A DNA stretch of 50,954 nucleotides from Betaproteobacteria bacterium (GTDB lineage: Bacteria > Pseudomonadota > Gammaproteobacteria > Burkholderiales > SG8-39), in NCBI GenBank assembly GCA_016195915.1, contig JACPYS010000060.1:1-50954 (forward strand), written 5' to 3'. Made by a program: the position numbers and the translations under genes. Below are positions 31,480 through 40,078 of this stretch, piece after piece; positions within the stretch are counted from its first letter, which is position 1, and each line of letters starts with the position of its first letter. The notes beneath the pieces are model-generated. The model had not been told where the DNA came from and made no database searches. It worked only from the letters and a program-made list of their open reading frames with translations.

Positions 31480-33579
31480 ATGTCAGGCGGACTCATTTTT
31501 GCGCTCGTTTGCGCCCTCATTGCGCTCGCATACGGTGCGTACTCGATCACGTGGATCATGGCGCAACCGGCGGGGAACGCGCGCATGCAGGAAATCGCGC
31601 TCGCCATCCAGCAGGGTGCCTCGGCCTACCTCAAGCGCCAATACATGACCATCACCGGCGTTGGCCTGGTCCTGTTTGCGATCATCGGAATGATCCCGCA
31701 GCTGGGCCTGTCGAGCGCCTTCGGGTTCGCCATCGGCGCGTTGCTCTCGGGGCTTTGCGGCCTCATCGGTATGAACATCTCGGTGCGCGCGAACGTGCGC
31801 ACCGCCGAGGCCGCGAGAAGCGGCCTGCAGCAGGCGCTCGACGTCGCGTTCCGCGGCGGCGCGATCACCGGTCTGCTGGTCGTCGGCCTGGGCCTGTTCG
31901 GCGTTGCCGGGTACTTCGCGGTTCTCTACGCCAATGCGCACGACAAGACGGCGCTCGAGCAGATCCTGCACCCGCTGGTGGGCCTCGGATTCGGCGGATC
32001 GCTGATCTCGATTTTCGCGCGACTCGGCGGCGGCATCTTCACCAAGGGCGCGGATGTGGGCGCCGACCTCGTGGGCAAGGTCGAGGCCGGCATCCCTGAG
32101 GACGATCCGCGCAACCCTGCGGTGATCGCCGACAACGTGGGTGACAATGTCGGCGACTGCGCCGGCATGGCCGCCGACCTGTTCGAGACCTACGCGGTCA
32201 CCATCATCGCTACGATGATCCTCGCCTCGCTGATCGTGAAAACCACGTCGCCGAGCGCGGTGATCTATCCGCTCGTGCTCGGCGGTTTCTCGATCCTGGC
32301 GTCCATTGCCGGCACCTGGTTCGTGAAGACCAAGGCCGGCGACAAGAACGTGATGCCGGCGTTGTACCGCGGGCTGTGGGTCGCCGGCGGCCTGGCGCTG
32401 ATCGCTTTCTATCCGATCACAGAATGGATGATGGGCGAAGTGCTGAAGAGCGTCCCGTTCGAGATTGGCGGCGTGAAGAAGATCATCACCTCGTGGCATC
32501 TTTGGGGCGCGGCGATGGTCGGCCTTGCGCTGACCGGGTTCCTGGTGTGGATCACCGAGTACTACACCGGCACCCAGTACAAGCCCGTGCAACATGTGGC
32601 CGAGGCCTCGACCACCGGACACGCGACCAACATCATCGCGGGAATGGGCGTGTCGATGAAGTCGACCGCGTGGCCCGTGCTCGCGGTTTGCGTGGCGATC
32701 CTCGTGTCCTACGCTCTGGCGGGCCTCTACGGCATCGCAATCGCCGCGACCTCGATGCTCTCGATGGCAGGCATCATCGTGGCGCTCGACGCCTACGGCC
32801 CGATCACCGACAACGCGGGCGGCATCGCGGAGATGGCGGACCTGCCCGATTCCGTGCGCGATATCACCGATCCGCTCGATGCGGTCGGCAATACCACCAA
32901 GGCGGTCACCAAGGGCTACGCCATCGGCTCGGCAGGCCTTGCCGCACTGGTGCTGTTCGCCGACTTCACGCACGCGCTCGACTCAGCGGGTAAAAGCGTT
33001 TCCTTCGACCTTTCGAATCCCTACGTGATCGTCGGGCTGTTCATCGGCGGCATGGTCCCGTTCCTGTTTGCGGCCATGGCGATGGAAGCAGTGGGCCGCG
33101 CCGCCGGATCGGTGGTGCTCGAGGTGCGCCGCCAGTTCAAGGAGATCCCGGGCATCATGGAAGGTACGTCGAAGCCGGATTACAGCACTGCGGTGGACAT
33201 GCTCACCCGCGCGGCGATCAAGGAAATGATGGTGCCCTCGCTTCTGCCCGTGCTGGTGCCCGTCGTGGTGGGCATGGGCTTTGGCTGGATCGGCGGCTCG
33301 GCCGCGGGCGCGCAGGCGCTTGGCGGCGTACTGATGGGGACCATCGTGACCGGCCTGTTCGTCGCCATTTCAATGTGTACGGGCGGCGGAGCCTGGGACA
33401 ACGCCAAAAAGTACATCGAGGACGGGCATTACGGCGGCAAGGGTTCCGACGCGCACAAGGCGGCAGTGACCGGCGACACGGTGGGCGACCCGTACAAGGA
33501 CACTGCCGGCCCGGCAGTCAACCCGCTGATCAAGATCATCAACATCGTCGCCCTGCTGGTGGTGCCGCTGCTTGTGTGA
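31480..33579 (+). CDS. hppA: Membrane-bound proton-translocating pyrophosphatase
   Basis: A 699-aa membrane pump with about 16 helices that couples pyrophosphate hydrolysis to proton export. Substrate-binding motifs are [37 protein letters not shown] and the C-terminal [18 protein letters not shown]. The segment [19 protein letters not shown] has Lys after NTT, the signature of the K+-independent class. It may recycle energy from pyrophosphate made by biosynthesis. Confidence 0.96.
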   Translation: MSGGLIFALVCALIALAYGAYSITWIMAQPAGNARMQEIALAIQQGASAYLKRQYMTITGVGLVLFAIIGMIPQLGLSSAFGFAIGALLSGLCGLIGMNISVRANVRTAEAARSGLQQALDVAFRGGAITGLLVVGLGLFGVAGYFAVLYANAHDKTALEQILHPLVGLGFGGSLISIFARLGGGIFTKGADVGADLVGKVEAGIPEDDPRNPAVIADNVGDNVGDCAGMAADLFETYAVTIIATMILASLIVKTTSPSAVIYPLVLGGFSILASIAGTWFVKTKAGDKNVMPALYRGLWVAGGLALIAFYPITEWMMGEVLKSVPFEIGGVKKIITSWHLWGAAMVGLALTGFLVWITEYYTGTQYKPVQHVAEASTTGHATNIIAGMGVSMKSTAWPVLAVCVAILVSYALAGLYGIAIAATSMLSMAGIIVALDAYGPITDNAGGIAEMADLPDSVRDITDPLDAVGNTTKAVTKGYAIGSAGLAALVLFADFTHALDSAGKSVSFDLSNPYVIVGLFIGGMVPFLFAAMAMEAVGRAAGSVVLEVRRQFKEIPGIMEGTSKPDYSTAVDMLTRAAIKEMMVPSLLPVLVPVVVGMGFGWIGGSAAGAQALGGVLMGTIVTGLFVAISMCTGGGAWDNAKKYIEDGHYGGKGSDAHKAAVTGDTVGDPYKDTAGPAVNPLIKIINIVALLVVPLLV

Positions 33580-33597
33580 ATCGCTTCGCTCGGTTTG

Positions 33598-33624
33598 AAA
33601 ACGGCGGCTCCGGCCGCCGTTTTT
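33598..33624 (+). terminator. Intrinsic terminator of hppA
   Basis: ACGGCGGC (33601-33608) and GCCGCCGT (33613-33620) form an 8-bp stem with a TCCG loop, flanked by A and T runs, 19 bp after the hppA stop. Confidence 0.85.
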
Positions 33625-33946
33625 GTTTTCGGGTGCGGCATTCCCCCGAGTCGCCCTAGCGAAAGCGGGGGCCCGGAATTCGCAGATCGAGCGAGGCCAA
33701 AGCTTGTTCCGACACCCCGTCATCGGAACGCTTGATCGACCAGGCGCGGCGCAGGAGGCAGATTTTAGAAAGCTTGCGAAGAGTCAGCGGGTTGTCCGGT
33801 AGATAGCCGTTCATCATGGATACCGGATAACCATCACACTCCTTAGGCATTGATTCCAGGGCAGGTTGACGAAACCAATACCGGAGACGGCCATGTTCAT
33901 CAGCACTTTTGCTTGTGATTGATCGTTGACCTCGCAGGAGCGCGGG
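33625..33946. other. Unassigned stretch, possibly remnant DNA
   Basis: About 320 bp without a supported gene. A minus-strand frame (33656-33952, 98 codons) is open but its product resembles nothing I know and has no good ribosome binding site. GC content drops here, marking the change from hppA to the accessory TA patch. Confidence 0.35.
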
Positions 33947-33970
33947 TTGCATTATGCATATAACGTATAT
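33947..33970 (+). promoter_or_regulatory. Candidate AT-rich promoter/operator of brnTA
   Basis: An AT-rich run just before brnT, with TTGCAT (33948-33953) and the imperfectly symmetric CATATAACGTATATAT (33957-33972). BrnA-type antitoxins repress their own operon, and this would be the natural site. Exact boxes are uncertain. Confidence 0.35.
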
Positions 33971-33981
33971 ATCATGGCGCC

Positions 33982-34248
33982 ATGGGCTTCAAGCATGATC
34001 CGACCAAAGCCGCAGAAAATTTCAAGAAGCATGGCGTTTCGTTTTCCGATGCTGAAGGTGTGCTTGAGGACCCACTAGCGGTCACTGTCGAGGACCCGGA
34101 CGCCGAAGGCGAACAACGCTTCATAACCGTCGGGCTGGGAAGCGCCGGTGAATTACTTGTATTGGTCTGGACAGAGCGCGACGGCGAATACCGCCCGATC
34201 TCGGCGCGTCGTCCGACGCGAAAGGAACGAAAACGCTATGAGGGCTGA
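33982..34248 (+). CDS. brnT: BrnT-family toxin (RNase)
   Basis: An 88-aa protein of the BrnT (DUF497) family. FKHDPTKAAENFKKHGVSFSDA is the family opening (usual WDPxKxxxNxxKHGVxF), EGEQRFITVGLG and LVLVWTERDGEYRPISAR follow, and the Arg-rich end RRPTRKERKRYEG matches the C-terminus of active BrnT, a ribonuclease with a RelE-like fold. It overlaps brnA by 11 bases. Confidence 0.92.
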   Translation: MGFKHDPTKAAENFKKHGVSFSDAEGVLEDPLAVTVEDPDAEGEQRFITVGLGSAGELLVLVWTERDGEYRPISARRPTRKERKRYEG

Positions 34249-34543
34249 ATACGATTTTTCCAAAGGCAAGCGTGGTGCCGTGATTCCACAGAAGGGCAAG
34301 ACGCGCATCTCCATTTTTATTGACGACGTAGTCCTCGATCAATTTCGGGCGCGCGCCGAACAAGCGGGGACTGGGTATCAAACCATGATGAACGACGCGC
34401 TTCGAAAGTACCTTTCCGAAACCGACCAACCGGTGACGGAAAAGCTGTTGCGACAAGTGTTGCGTCAGGAAATGCCCGAATACTTGCGAGGTCTAACTAC
34501 CGCATCCACGCGGACGCGCGCAAAAAGCAGCGCGCGCCGGTGA
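34238..34543 (+). CDS. brnA: BrnA-family antitoxin
   Basis: A 101-aa protein. The N-terminal YDFSKGKRGAVIP contacts the toxin in known BrnTA pairs. TRISIFIDDVVLDQFRARAE and YQTMMNDALRKYLSE form a ribbon-helix-helix DNA-binding domain. It should neutralise BrnT and repress the operon. Its stop overlaps the start of the next ORF, a second toxin. Confidence 0.9.
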   Translation: MRAEYDFSKGKRGAVIPQKGKTRISIFIDDVVLDQFRARAEQAGTGYQTMMNDALRKYLSETDQPVTEKLLRQVLRQEMPEYLRGLTTASTRTRAKSSARR

Positions 34544-34719
34544 TGCGGGACGCTATGCCGCAGGAAACGGGTTTCAACGACGAAGGTCTTTCTGGAAAAT
34601 GGGAGAGCTATCGGTCTTCCCGTCTTGGGCTGCAATACCGCGTCATCTACCGCACGGTGCTCGATCGACAACTATTTGAGGTGCGTTCGATTACCGCATA
34701 TGATTATCGGAGGCCATAG
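34543..34719 (+). CDS. Short RelE/HigB-like toxin
   Basis: A 58-aa protein. LSGKWESYRSSRLGLQYRVI and RSITAYDYRR match the C-terminal half of RelE-like killer toxins, where the Arg/Tyr residues sit in the RNase site. The usual 30-40 N-terminal residues are missing, although the frame is open upstream with no start codon as far as the TGA at 34321. It is either a minimal toxin or a truncated one kept because it is translationally coupled to brnA (TGATG overlap at 34541-34545). It is followed at once by an HTH antitoxin-like gene. Confidence 0.6.
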   Translation: MRDAMPQETGFNDEGLSGKWESYRSSRLGLQYRVIYRTVLDRQLFEVRSITAYDYRRP

Positions 34720-34980
34720 ATGAGTCAATTTCGCCGGGCGAAGAAACGCATCAAAGTATCGGTCGGCGAGTCCGTGCGCATCGTTCGCGAGTTGCAAGGT
34801 CTCAGCCAGAATCAGCTCGCGCAGCGCACGGGCATTCCACAAGCCACTTTGTCGGCGATCGAGAATGATCGCGTACGTCTGGGCGTCGAACGAGCGAAAG
34901 TGCTCGCGCGCGCGCTCAAGTGCCACCCGGCGGTGCTGGTCTTTCCTGGCTGGGAGGACCATCTTGAATCTGCGGCATGA
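34720..34980 (+). CDS. XRE-family HTH antitoxin
   Basis: An 86-aa protein with a central HTH_3 domain (VRIVRELQGLSQNQLAQRTG, IPQATLSAIENDR, then LARALKCHPAVLVFP). ATG 34720 directly follows the preceding stop, with GGAGG 6 nt before it. Order toxin then HTH antitoxin is that of HigBA/RelE-XRE pairs. It probably binds the short toxin and regulates the four-gene run 33982-34980. From 34981 to 35122 I see nothing. Confidence 0.82.
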   Translation: MSQFRRAKKRIKVSVGESVRIVRELQGLSQNQLAQRTGIPQATLSAIENDRVRLGVERAKVLARALKCHPAVLVFPGWEDHLESAA

Positions 34981-35122
34981 CTTGGCGCCGCACACGGACG
35001 CGCGCCATGAAGCCGGCGCGCACCGTGGGCTCCACGTCGGGCGCCTAAGGAAGGCCTGCAGCAATTCCGAATTGCGTGCAAGAATCAGCTCTCGAATCCA
35101 ACAAGAAGGGTAGAGAAGCATC

Positions 35123-35568
35123 ATGGCGACAAATACTGTCCGTCTGCACCGGGTACTGCGTGCCCTCCGGCGCGGGTGTATCGCGCATTCCTTGACGCCG
35201 ATGCCATGGCCAAGTGGATTCCCCCGAACGGCTTTACTGCAACTGTCCATCACATGGAGCCCAGAGTTGGTGGGACGTTCAGAATGTCGTTTACAAATTT
35301 CACCACCGAAAGGAGTCATTCCTTTGGCGGCGAGTATCTTGAATTGGTTCCCAACCAATTGATTCGCTACACCGACAAATTTGAAGACCCGAATCTTCCG
35401 GGCATCATCCAGGTTACGGTTGCTCTGAAAGCGGTTTCCTGCGGAACCGAGTTGAGCATAGTTCAGGAAGGAATTCCCGACGTGATCCCCCTCGAGATGT
35501 GTTATCTCGGCTGGCAGGAATCTCTCGTGTTACTCGGAAAACTCGTTGAACCGGAAATTCGGAAATAG
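35123..35568 (+). pseudogene. SRPBCC/AHSA1-family protein, frameshifted
   Basis: The gene starts at ATG 35123 with the normal opening MATNTVRLHRVLRA, then the frame shifts by one base in the C run at 35163-35165. The rest continues in another frame: PARVYRAFLDADAMAKWIPP, TVHHMEPRVGGTFRMSFTN, GGEYLELVPNQLIRYTDKF. Adding one C restores a full-length (about 148 aa) AHSA1-like START-fold protein. It is either a recent inactivation or a sequencing error in a homopolymer. The family binds hydrophobic ligands; no specific role is known. Confidence 0.8.
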
Positions 35569-35704
35569 TTGGCGTTCGCAGGCGACCGACAATTCGGTGT
35601 TGCACCTTACGGAAGCGGCTTTCAGTCCTCGCGACACGCCGCGCGGCGGATTCGATCAGCATTTTTGTTTATGCTTGGCGGATGATTCAGGTGCTGAGAG
35701 TACG

Positions 35705-37435
35705 GTGAGCGCGGCGGCGTTGCTGCGCAAGACCGTGCTCGCCGGGGCACTCGCGGCAGCGGCGAGCGCGTACGCGCAGCCGCAACCTGAGCCTGCGAGC
35801 CGCATTCAGGCGAAGCAGGCGTTCGTCGCCAAGCGCCAGGTCGTGGTCGCCGCGCATCCGCTCGCGGCCGAAGCCGGTCACGCGATGCTCAGGCGCGGCG
35901 GCTCGGCGCTCGATGCAGCGATCGCTGCGCAGATGGTGCTCAATCTCGTCGAGCCGCAGTCTTCGGGCATCGGCGGTGGCGCGTTCATTCTGGTCTGGTC
36001 GGCGAAGGAAAGACGCCTGCGGGCTTACGACGGTCGCGAGACCGCGCCCGCGGCGGCCCGTGCCGAGCGGTTTCTCGATGCCGGCGGCAAGCCGCTTGGG
36101 CACGCCGAGGCGGTGGCGAATGGCCGTTCAGTCGGCGTGCCCGGTGTGCTGGCAGCGCTCGAACTTGCCCATCGGCGGCACGGAAAGCGTCCTTGGCGCG
36201 AGTTATTCCAGCCGGCGATCCGGCATGCTACCGAGGGCGTTCCAGTGCCGGCGCGCTTGCATGCGCTGCTCGAGTGGGACGCTGCTCTACGCGAGGTGCC
36301 GCAGGCGCGCGAGATCTATTTCGATTCCTCCGGCCGGCCGAAATCCGTCGGCACGCTTCTGAAGAACCCGGCGCTCGCCGATACGCTGAGGCGCATTGCG
36401 CTCGGCGGCGCCCGCGCGTTCTACGAAGGCGAGATCGCTCGAGACATCGTCGACGCGGTTGCCTCGCACCGGCGCCCGGGCGACCTCAGTCGAGCCGACC
36501 TTGCCGCTTATCGCGCGATCGAGCGCGTGCCGGTGTGCGGCGCTTACCGGAAATGGCGCGTGTGCGGCATGCCGCCGCCTAGTTCAGGCGGCGTCGCCGT
36601 GCTGCAGATGCTGGGCATTCTTGAAAGGACCCGCTTCGGGAAAGCCGAACCGAATTCCGCCGATGCGGTGCACCTGTTCGGTGAAGCGGGGAGGCTTGCC
36701 TACGCCGATCGCGCACGCTACATCGCCGATCCGGCATTCGTGCCGCAGCTTGTTGCGGGACTGCTCGCGCCGGTGTACCTGGCAGAGCGCGCGGCGCTGA
36801 TCGGCGCGCGTTCGATGGGCGTTGCGCAACCCGGCACACCCCGCGGAGCGCTTGCACTGAGCGACGCGGCAATGGAGATGTCTTCTGGCACGAGTCACAT
36901 TTCGGTGGTGGATGCGAATGGCAACGCGGTGGCCATGACCACCAGCATCGAATACGCTTTCGGCAGCCGCATATTCGTGCGCGGGTTCCTGCTCAACAAC
37001 CAGCTCACCGATTTTTCATTCATTCCGGAGCAAGCGGGCCGCCCTGCGGCGAATCGCGTGGAGCCGGGCAAGCGGCCGCGCAGCTCGATGGCGCCGAGCA
37101 TCGTACTCGATCGCGCCGGGCGCCTGCAGATGGTGCTGGGTTCGCCCGGCGGTCCCGGCATCATCAACTACGTGGCGAAGACACTGGTGGCGACGCTCGA
37201 CTGGGGACTGGAGGTGCAGGACGCGATCGCGCTGCCCAATTTCGGCAGCCGCAACGGGCCCACTGAAATCGAAAAGGGCACGCTTTACGAACTGCTTGCC
37301 GCGACGCTGGCCGGGCAAGGGCACGTGGTGCGACTGCTCGATCTCAACAGCGGAGTCCACGCCATCGAGCGCGCGAAAGCGGGCTGGCGTACCGGCACCG
37401 ATCCGCGCAGGGAAGGCGCCGCGCGCGGCGATTGA
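35705..37435 (+). CDS. ggt: Gamma-glutamyltransferase
   Basis: A 576-aa periplasmic enzyme that cleaves glutathione and transfers glutamyl groups. GTG 35705 begins a signal peptide (LLRKTVLAGALAAAASAYAQ). The large subunit holds AAIAAQMVLNLVEPQSSGIG and RETAPAAARAERF. Self-cleavage should occur before Thr396 in SSGTSHISVVDANGNAVAM, which becomes the nucleophile. The Ser-Ser of RPRSSMAPSIVLD and the GG of GSPGGPGIINY line the glutamate site. Length and order are normal. No clear promoter was seen in 35569-35704. Confidence 0.94.
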   Translation: MSAAALLRKTVLAGALAAAASAYAQPQPEPASRIQAKQAFVAKRQVVVAAHPLAAEAGHAMLRRGGSALDAAIAAQMVLNLVEPQSSGIGGGAFILVWSAKERRLRAYDGRETAPAAARAERFLDAGGKPLGHAEAVANGRSVGVPGVLAALELAHRRHGKRPWRELFQPAIRHATEGVPVPARLHALLEWDAALREVPQAREIYFDSSGRPKSVGTLLKNPALADTLRRIALGGARAFYEGEIARDIVDAVASHRRPGDLSRADLAAYRAIERVPVCGAYRKWRVCGMPPPSSGGVAVLQMLGILERTRFGKAEPNSADAVHLFGEAGRLAYADRARYIADPAFVPQLVAGLLAPVYLAERAALIGARSMGVAQPGTPRGALALSDAAMEMSSGTSHISVVDANGNAVAMTTSIEYAFGSRIFVRGFLLNNQLTDFSFIPEQAGRPAANRVEPGKRPRSSMAPSIVLDRAGRLQMVLGSPGGPGIINYVAKTLVATLDWGLEVQDAIALPNFGSRNGPTEIEKGTLYELLAATLAGQGHVVRLLDLNSGVHAIERAKAGWRTGTDPRREGAARGD

Positions 37436-37441
37436 CGCAAC

Positions 37442-39070
37442 TCAGATCTGCTCGGGCTCCATCGCAATGGCGCCGCACGGGCACTCGGTGGCGCACAGGC
37501 CGCAGCCCTTGCAATAGTCGTAGTTGAAGCGGAAGCGATTGCCGGGACCGAGCTTGATCACCGCATTATCCGGGCACACCCCGTAGCAGTTGTCGCACTC
37601 GAAGCAATTGCCGCAGGAAAGGCAGCGCCGGGCCTCGTACAGCGCGCTCGTTTCGTCGAGCCCGCCCTGGACTTCGTCGAAGGTGGACTGGCGGCGCACG
37701 ATGTCGAGCATCGGCCGCAGGCTCTTTGGCGCATCCGAGTAGTACCAGGGATTGAGCTTGTCGAATTCGGCGACCGGATGTTTCTCGCTTTTTTGGTATC
37801 GAGCGCTCCGCAACCACGCGTCGATGTGGCGCGCCGCCTTCTTGCCGTGGCCGACCGCCACGGTTACCGTTCGCTCGGCCGGCACCATGTCGCCACCGGC
37901 AAAGATGCCCGCATAACCTGTCATCATGTCCGCGCCGACCTGCACCACGCCGTCCGCGACTTCGAGACCGGGCACGCGCTCGAGCAGCGACAGGTCGACG
38001 TCTTGGCCAAGCGCGAGTACCAGCGAATCGGCCGCGAGCGTCTCGAACTCTCCCGTCGGCTGCGGAAACCCTTTCCCGTCCAGGCGCATTTTCTCTACCG
38101 TCAGCCCGGCGTCCCCGGCCTGCTTGATGGTCGAGAGCCACTTGATCATCACGCCTTCCTGCAGCGCTTCCTCGACTTCGAAATCGTGCGCCGGCATGCG
38201 GTCGCGCGTGCGCCGGTAGACAATGATGGCTTCCGTCGCGCCCAGCCGTTTGGCCGTGCGCGCCACATCGATTGCAGTATTGCCGCCGCCGTAGACCACG
38301 ACGCGGCGGCCGAGCATCGGCCGGTCCTCGCCCTCCATCGAGCGCAGCACAGAGACCGCGTCGAGAATCTTCGACGAGGCGCCCGCGGGGATGTACGCGC
38401 GCTTCGCAATGTGCGCGCCGACCGCGAGGAATGCCGCGTCGAAAGAACCCTGCCGCATCGTATCGAGGATATTGTCAACCTTGCGATCGAGCTTCAGTTC
38501 GACACCCAGACTGAGGATGCGCTCGACCTCCGCATCGAGCACGTCGCGCGGCAGACGGTATTTCGGAATGCCGAAGCGCATCATCCCGCCCGCCACCGGG
38601 CCGGCTTCGTGGATCGAGACCCGATGGCCGCCGCGCGCAAGGTGATATGCCGCAGACAGGCCCGAAGGGCCGGCACCAACGATCAGCACACGCCTGCCGG
38701 AACTCGCTGCGGGCGGGGGGAACTTCCATCCGCGCCGGATCGCTTCGTCGCCGAGAAACCGCTCGATCGAATTGATGCCCACGGCGGAATCGAGATGGGC
38801 ACGGTTGCACGCGTCTTCGCACGGGTGGTAGCACACTCGCCCCATCACCGCGGGGAGCGGATTGTCTTCGGTAAGTTGCCGCCACGCGGCCTCGTAGTTG
38901 CCGGCCTCGGCATGGAACAGCCACCCCTGGATGTTCTCGCCAGCGGGACAGGCGTGATTGCACGGCGGCAGCCGGTCGACGTACACCGGGCGTTCGGTTC
39001 GCCAGCCGCCGGTGTGGTTGGCAAGGCTCGAACCCGGGTCGAGGGTGATGGCAAAGGGCTTGCGCATCAT
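37442..39070 (-). CDS. GltD-like NAD(P)-dependent flavoprotein fused to 4Fe-4S ferredoxin domain
   Basis: A 542-aa protein, last of the oxidoreductase operon. The N-terminal helical Fe-S domain has CNHACPAGENIQGWLF and CYHPCEDACNRA. FAD loop RVLIVGAGPSGLSAAYHLA, NAD(P) loop VVVYGGGNTAIDVARTAKRL and ATP-like GYAGIFAGGDMVPAERTVTV follow. The C-terminal ferredoxin domain has CLSCGNCFECDNCYGVCP and CKGCGLCATECPCGAI. It probably passes electrons between the 2-oxoacid oxidoreductase and NAD(P)H, taking the place of the separate delta subunit. The start overlaps the beta-subunit stop as ATGA. Confidence 0.9.
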   Translation of the reverse strand: MMRKPFAITLDPGSSLANHTGGWRTERPVYVDRLPPCNHACPAGENIQGWLFHAEAGNYEAAWRQLTEDNPLPAVMGRVCYHPCEDACNRAHLDSAVGINSIERFLGDEAIRRGWKFPPPAASSGRRVLIVGAGPSGLSAAYHLARGGHRVSIHEAGPVAGGMMRFGIPKYRLPRDVLDAEVERILSLGVELKLDRKVDNILDTMRQGSFDAAFLAVGAHIAKRAYIPAGASSKILDAVSVLRSMEGEDRPMLGRRVVVYGGGNTAIDVARTAKRLGATEAIIVYRRTRDRMPAHDFEVEEALQEGVMIKWLSTIKQAGDAGLTVEKMRLDGKGFPQPTGEFETLAADSLVLALGQDVDLSLLERVPGLEVADGVVQVGADMMTGYAGIFAGGDMVPAERTVTVAVGHGKKAARHIDAWLRSARYQKSEKHPVAEFDKLNPWYYSDAPKSLRPMLDIVRRQSTFDEVQGGLDETSALYEARRCLSCGNCFECDNCYGVCPDNAVIKLGPGNRFRFNYDYCKGCGLCATECPCGAIAMEPEQI

Positions 39071-40068
39071 TGCGCGTTCTCCTCGCACAGTCCGTACTTG
39101 CGGATGTTCCTGTCCGCGATCGCCTGGAGATGCGCAATGACCTGTGCTCGCGGTTGCGGCGAAAAAAGGTGCGCGAAGCGCTTTTGCGGGCGCAGGTACT
39201 CCTCGACCGGCAGGCGGTGCCGGATTTTCGATACGCTCACGATCTCGCCGTTCTCCGCCTCGAATACTGGAAACAGGCCGGTTTCCTTCGCCAGCCGTGC
39301 GATGCGGATGGTATCGTGCGAGGCGTGGCCCCAGCCTAGCGGGCATGGCACGAAAATGTGGATGTAGCGCGCGCCGCGAAATTCCATCGCGCGGGTCACC
39401 TTGGCTTCGAGGTCGCGCAGCTCGGCCACCGTCGCCGTGGCCACGTAGGCGATGTCATGCGCCAATGCGATCGCCGGCAGGTTCTTGCCCTGCCCGAACG
39501 GGTTTCCCGGTTCGCTGCCTACCGCCATCGTGGTGGCCGTGCGCGCCGCGGGCGGCGTCGCGGAGGAGCGCTGCACGCCGGTGTTCATGTACGCCTCGTT
39601 GTCGTAGCAGATGTAGAGCACGTCGTCGTTGCGCTCGAACATGCCCGACAGGCAGCCGAACCCGATGTCGGTGGTACCTCCGTCGCCGCCCTGCGCGATG
39701 ACCCGGACATCGCTCTTGGCTTTGACCTTGAGAGCCGCGGCGATTCCGGTGGCGACCGCGGCAGTGTTGCCGAACAACGAATGGATCCACGGGATCTGCC
39801 AGGAAGTTTCCGGATAAGGCGTGGAAAAAACCTCGAGGCAGCCGGTCGCATTCGCCGCCACCAGGCGATTGCCTGTAGCGTTCATCGCCGCGTCGATGGC
39901 GTAACGCGCGCCAAGCGCCTCACCGCAGCCCTGGCAGGCACGATGGCCGGAATTGAGGGAATTGGTACGGCGCATGTTCGCCTGTACCGAGCGCTCGGCG
40001 TCGGGCAGCAGGCGATTGCCGACGGTGAAGGTTCCCGTCTGATAGAACTTTACCGGCTGGAACGACAT
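39067..40068 (-). CDS. porB: 2-oxoacid:ferredoxin oxidoreductase, beta subunit
   Basis: A 333-aa TPP-binding subunit. RACQGCGEALGARYAIDAAM has the Cys pair of the Fe-S ligand set, RVIAQGGDGGTTDIGFG is the GDG TPP motif, and CYDNEAYMNTGVQRSSATPP is characteristic of pyruvate-type beta subunits. With the alpha and gamma subunits it oxidises a 2-oxoacid with CoA, or runs in reverse. Pyruvate is the likeliest substrate but others such as phenylglyoxylate are possible. The enzyme class is usually oxygen-sensitive. Confidence 0.92.
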   Translation of the reverse strand: MSFQPVKFYQTGTFTVGNRLLPDAERSVQANMRRTNSLNSGHRACQGCGEALGARYAIDAAMNATGNRLVAANATGCLEVFSTPYPETSWQIPWIHSLFGNTAAVATGIAAALKVKAKSDVRVIAQGGDGGTTDIGFGCLSGMFERNDDVLYICYDNEAYMNTGVQRSSATPPAARTATTMAVGSEPGNPFGQGKNLPAIALAHDIAYVATATVAELRDLEAKVTRAMEFRGARYIHIFVPCPLGWGHASHDTIRIARLAKETGLFPVFEAENGEIVSVSKIRHRLPVEEYLRPQKRFAHLFSPQPRAQVIAHLQAIADRNIRKYGLCEENAQ

Positions 40069-40078
40069 CGTGGCTTCC

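Noticed and set aside
33656-33952. A 98-codon minus-strand ORF after hppA.
   Set aside because: No recognisable domain, no good ribosome binding site, and it overlaps the brnT promoter region.
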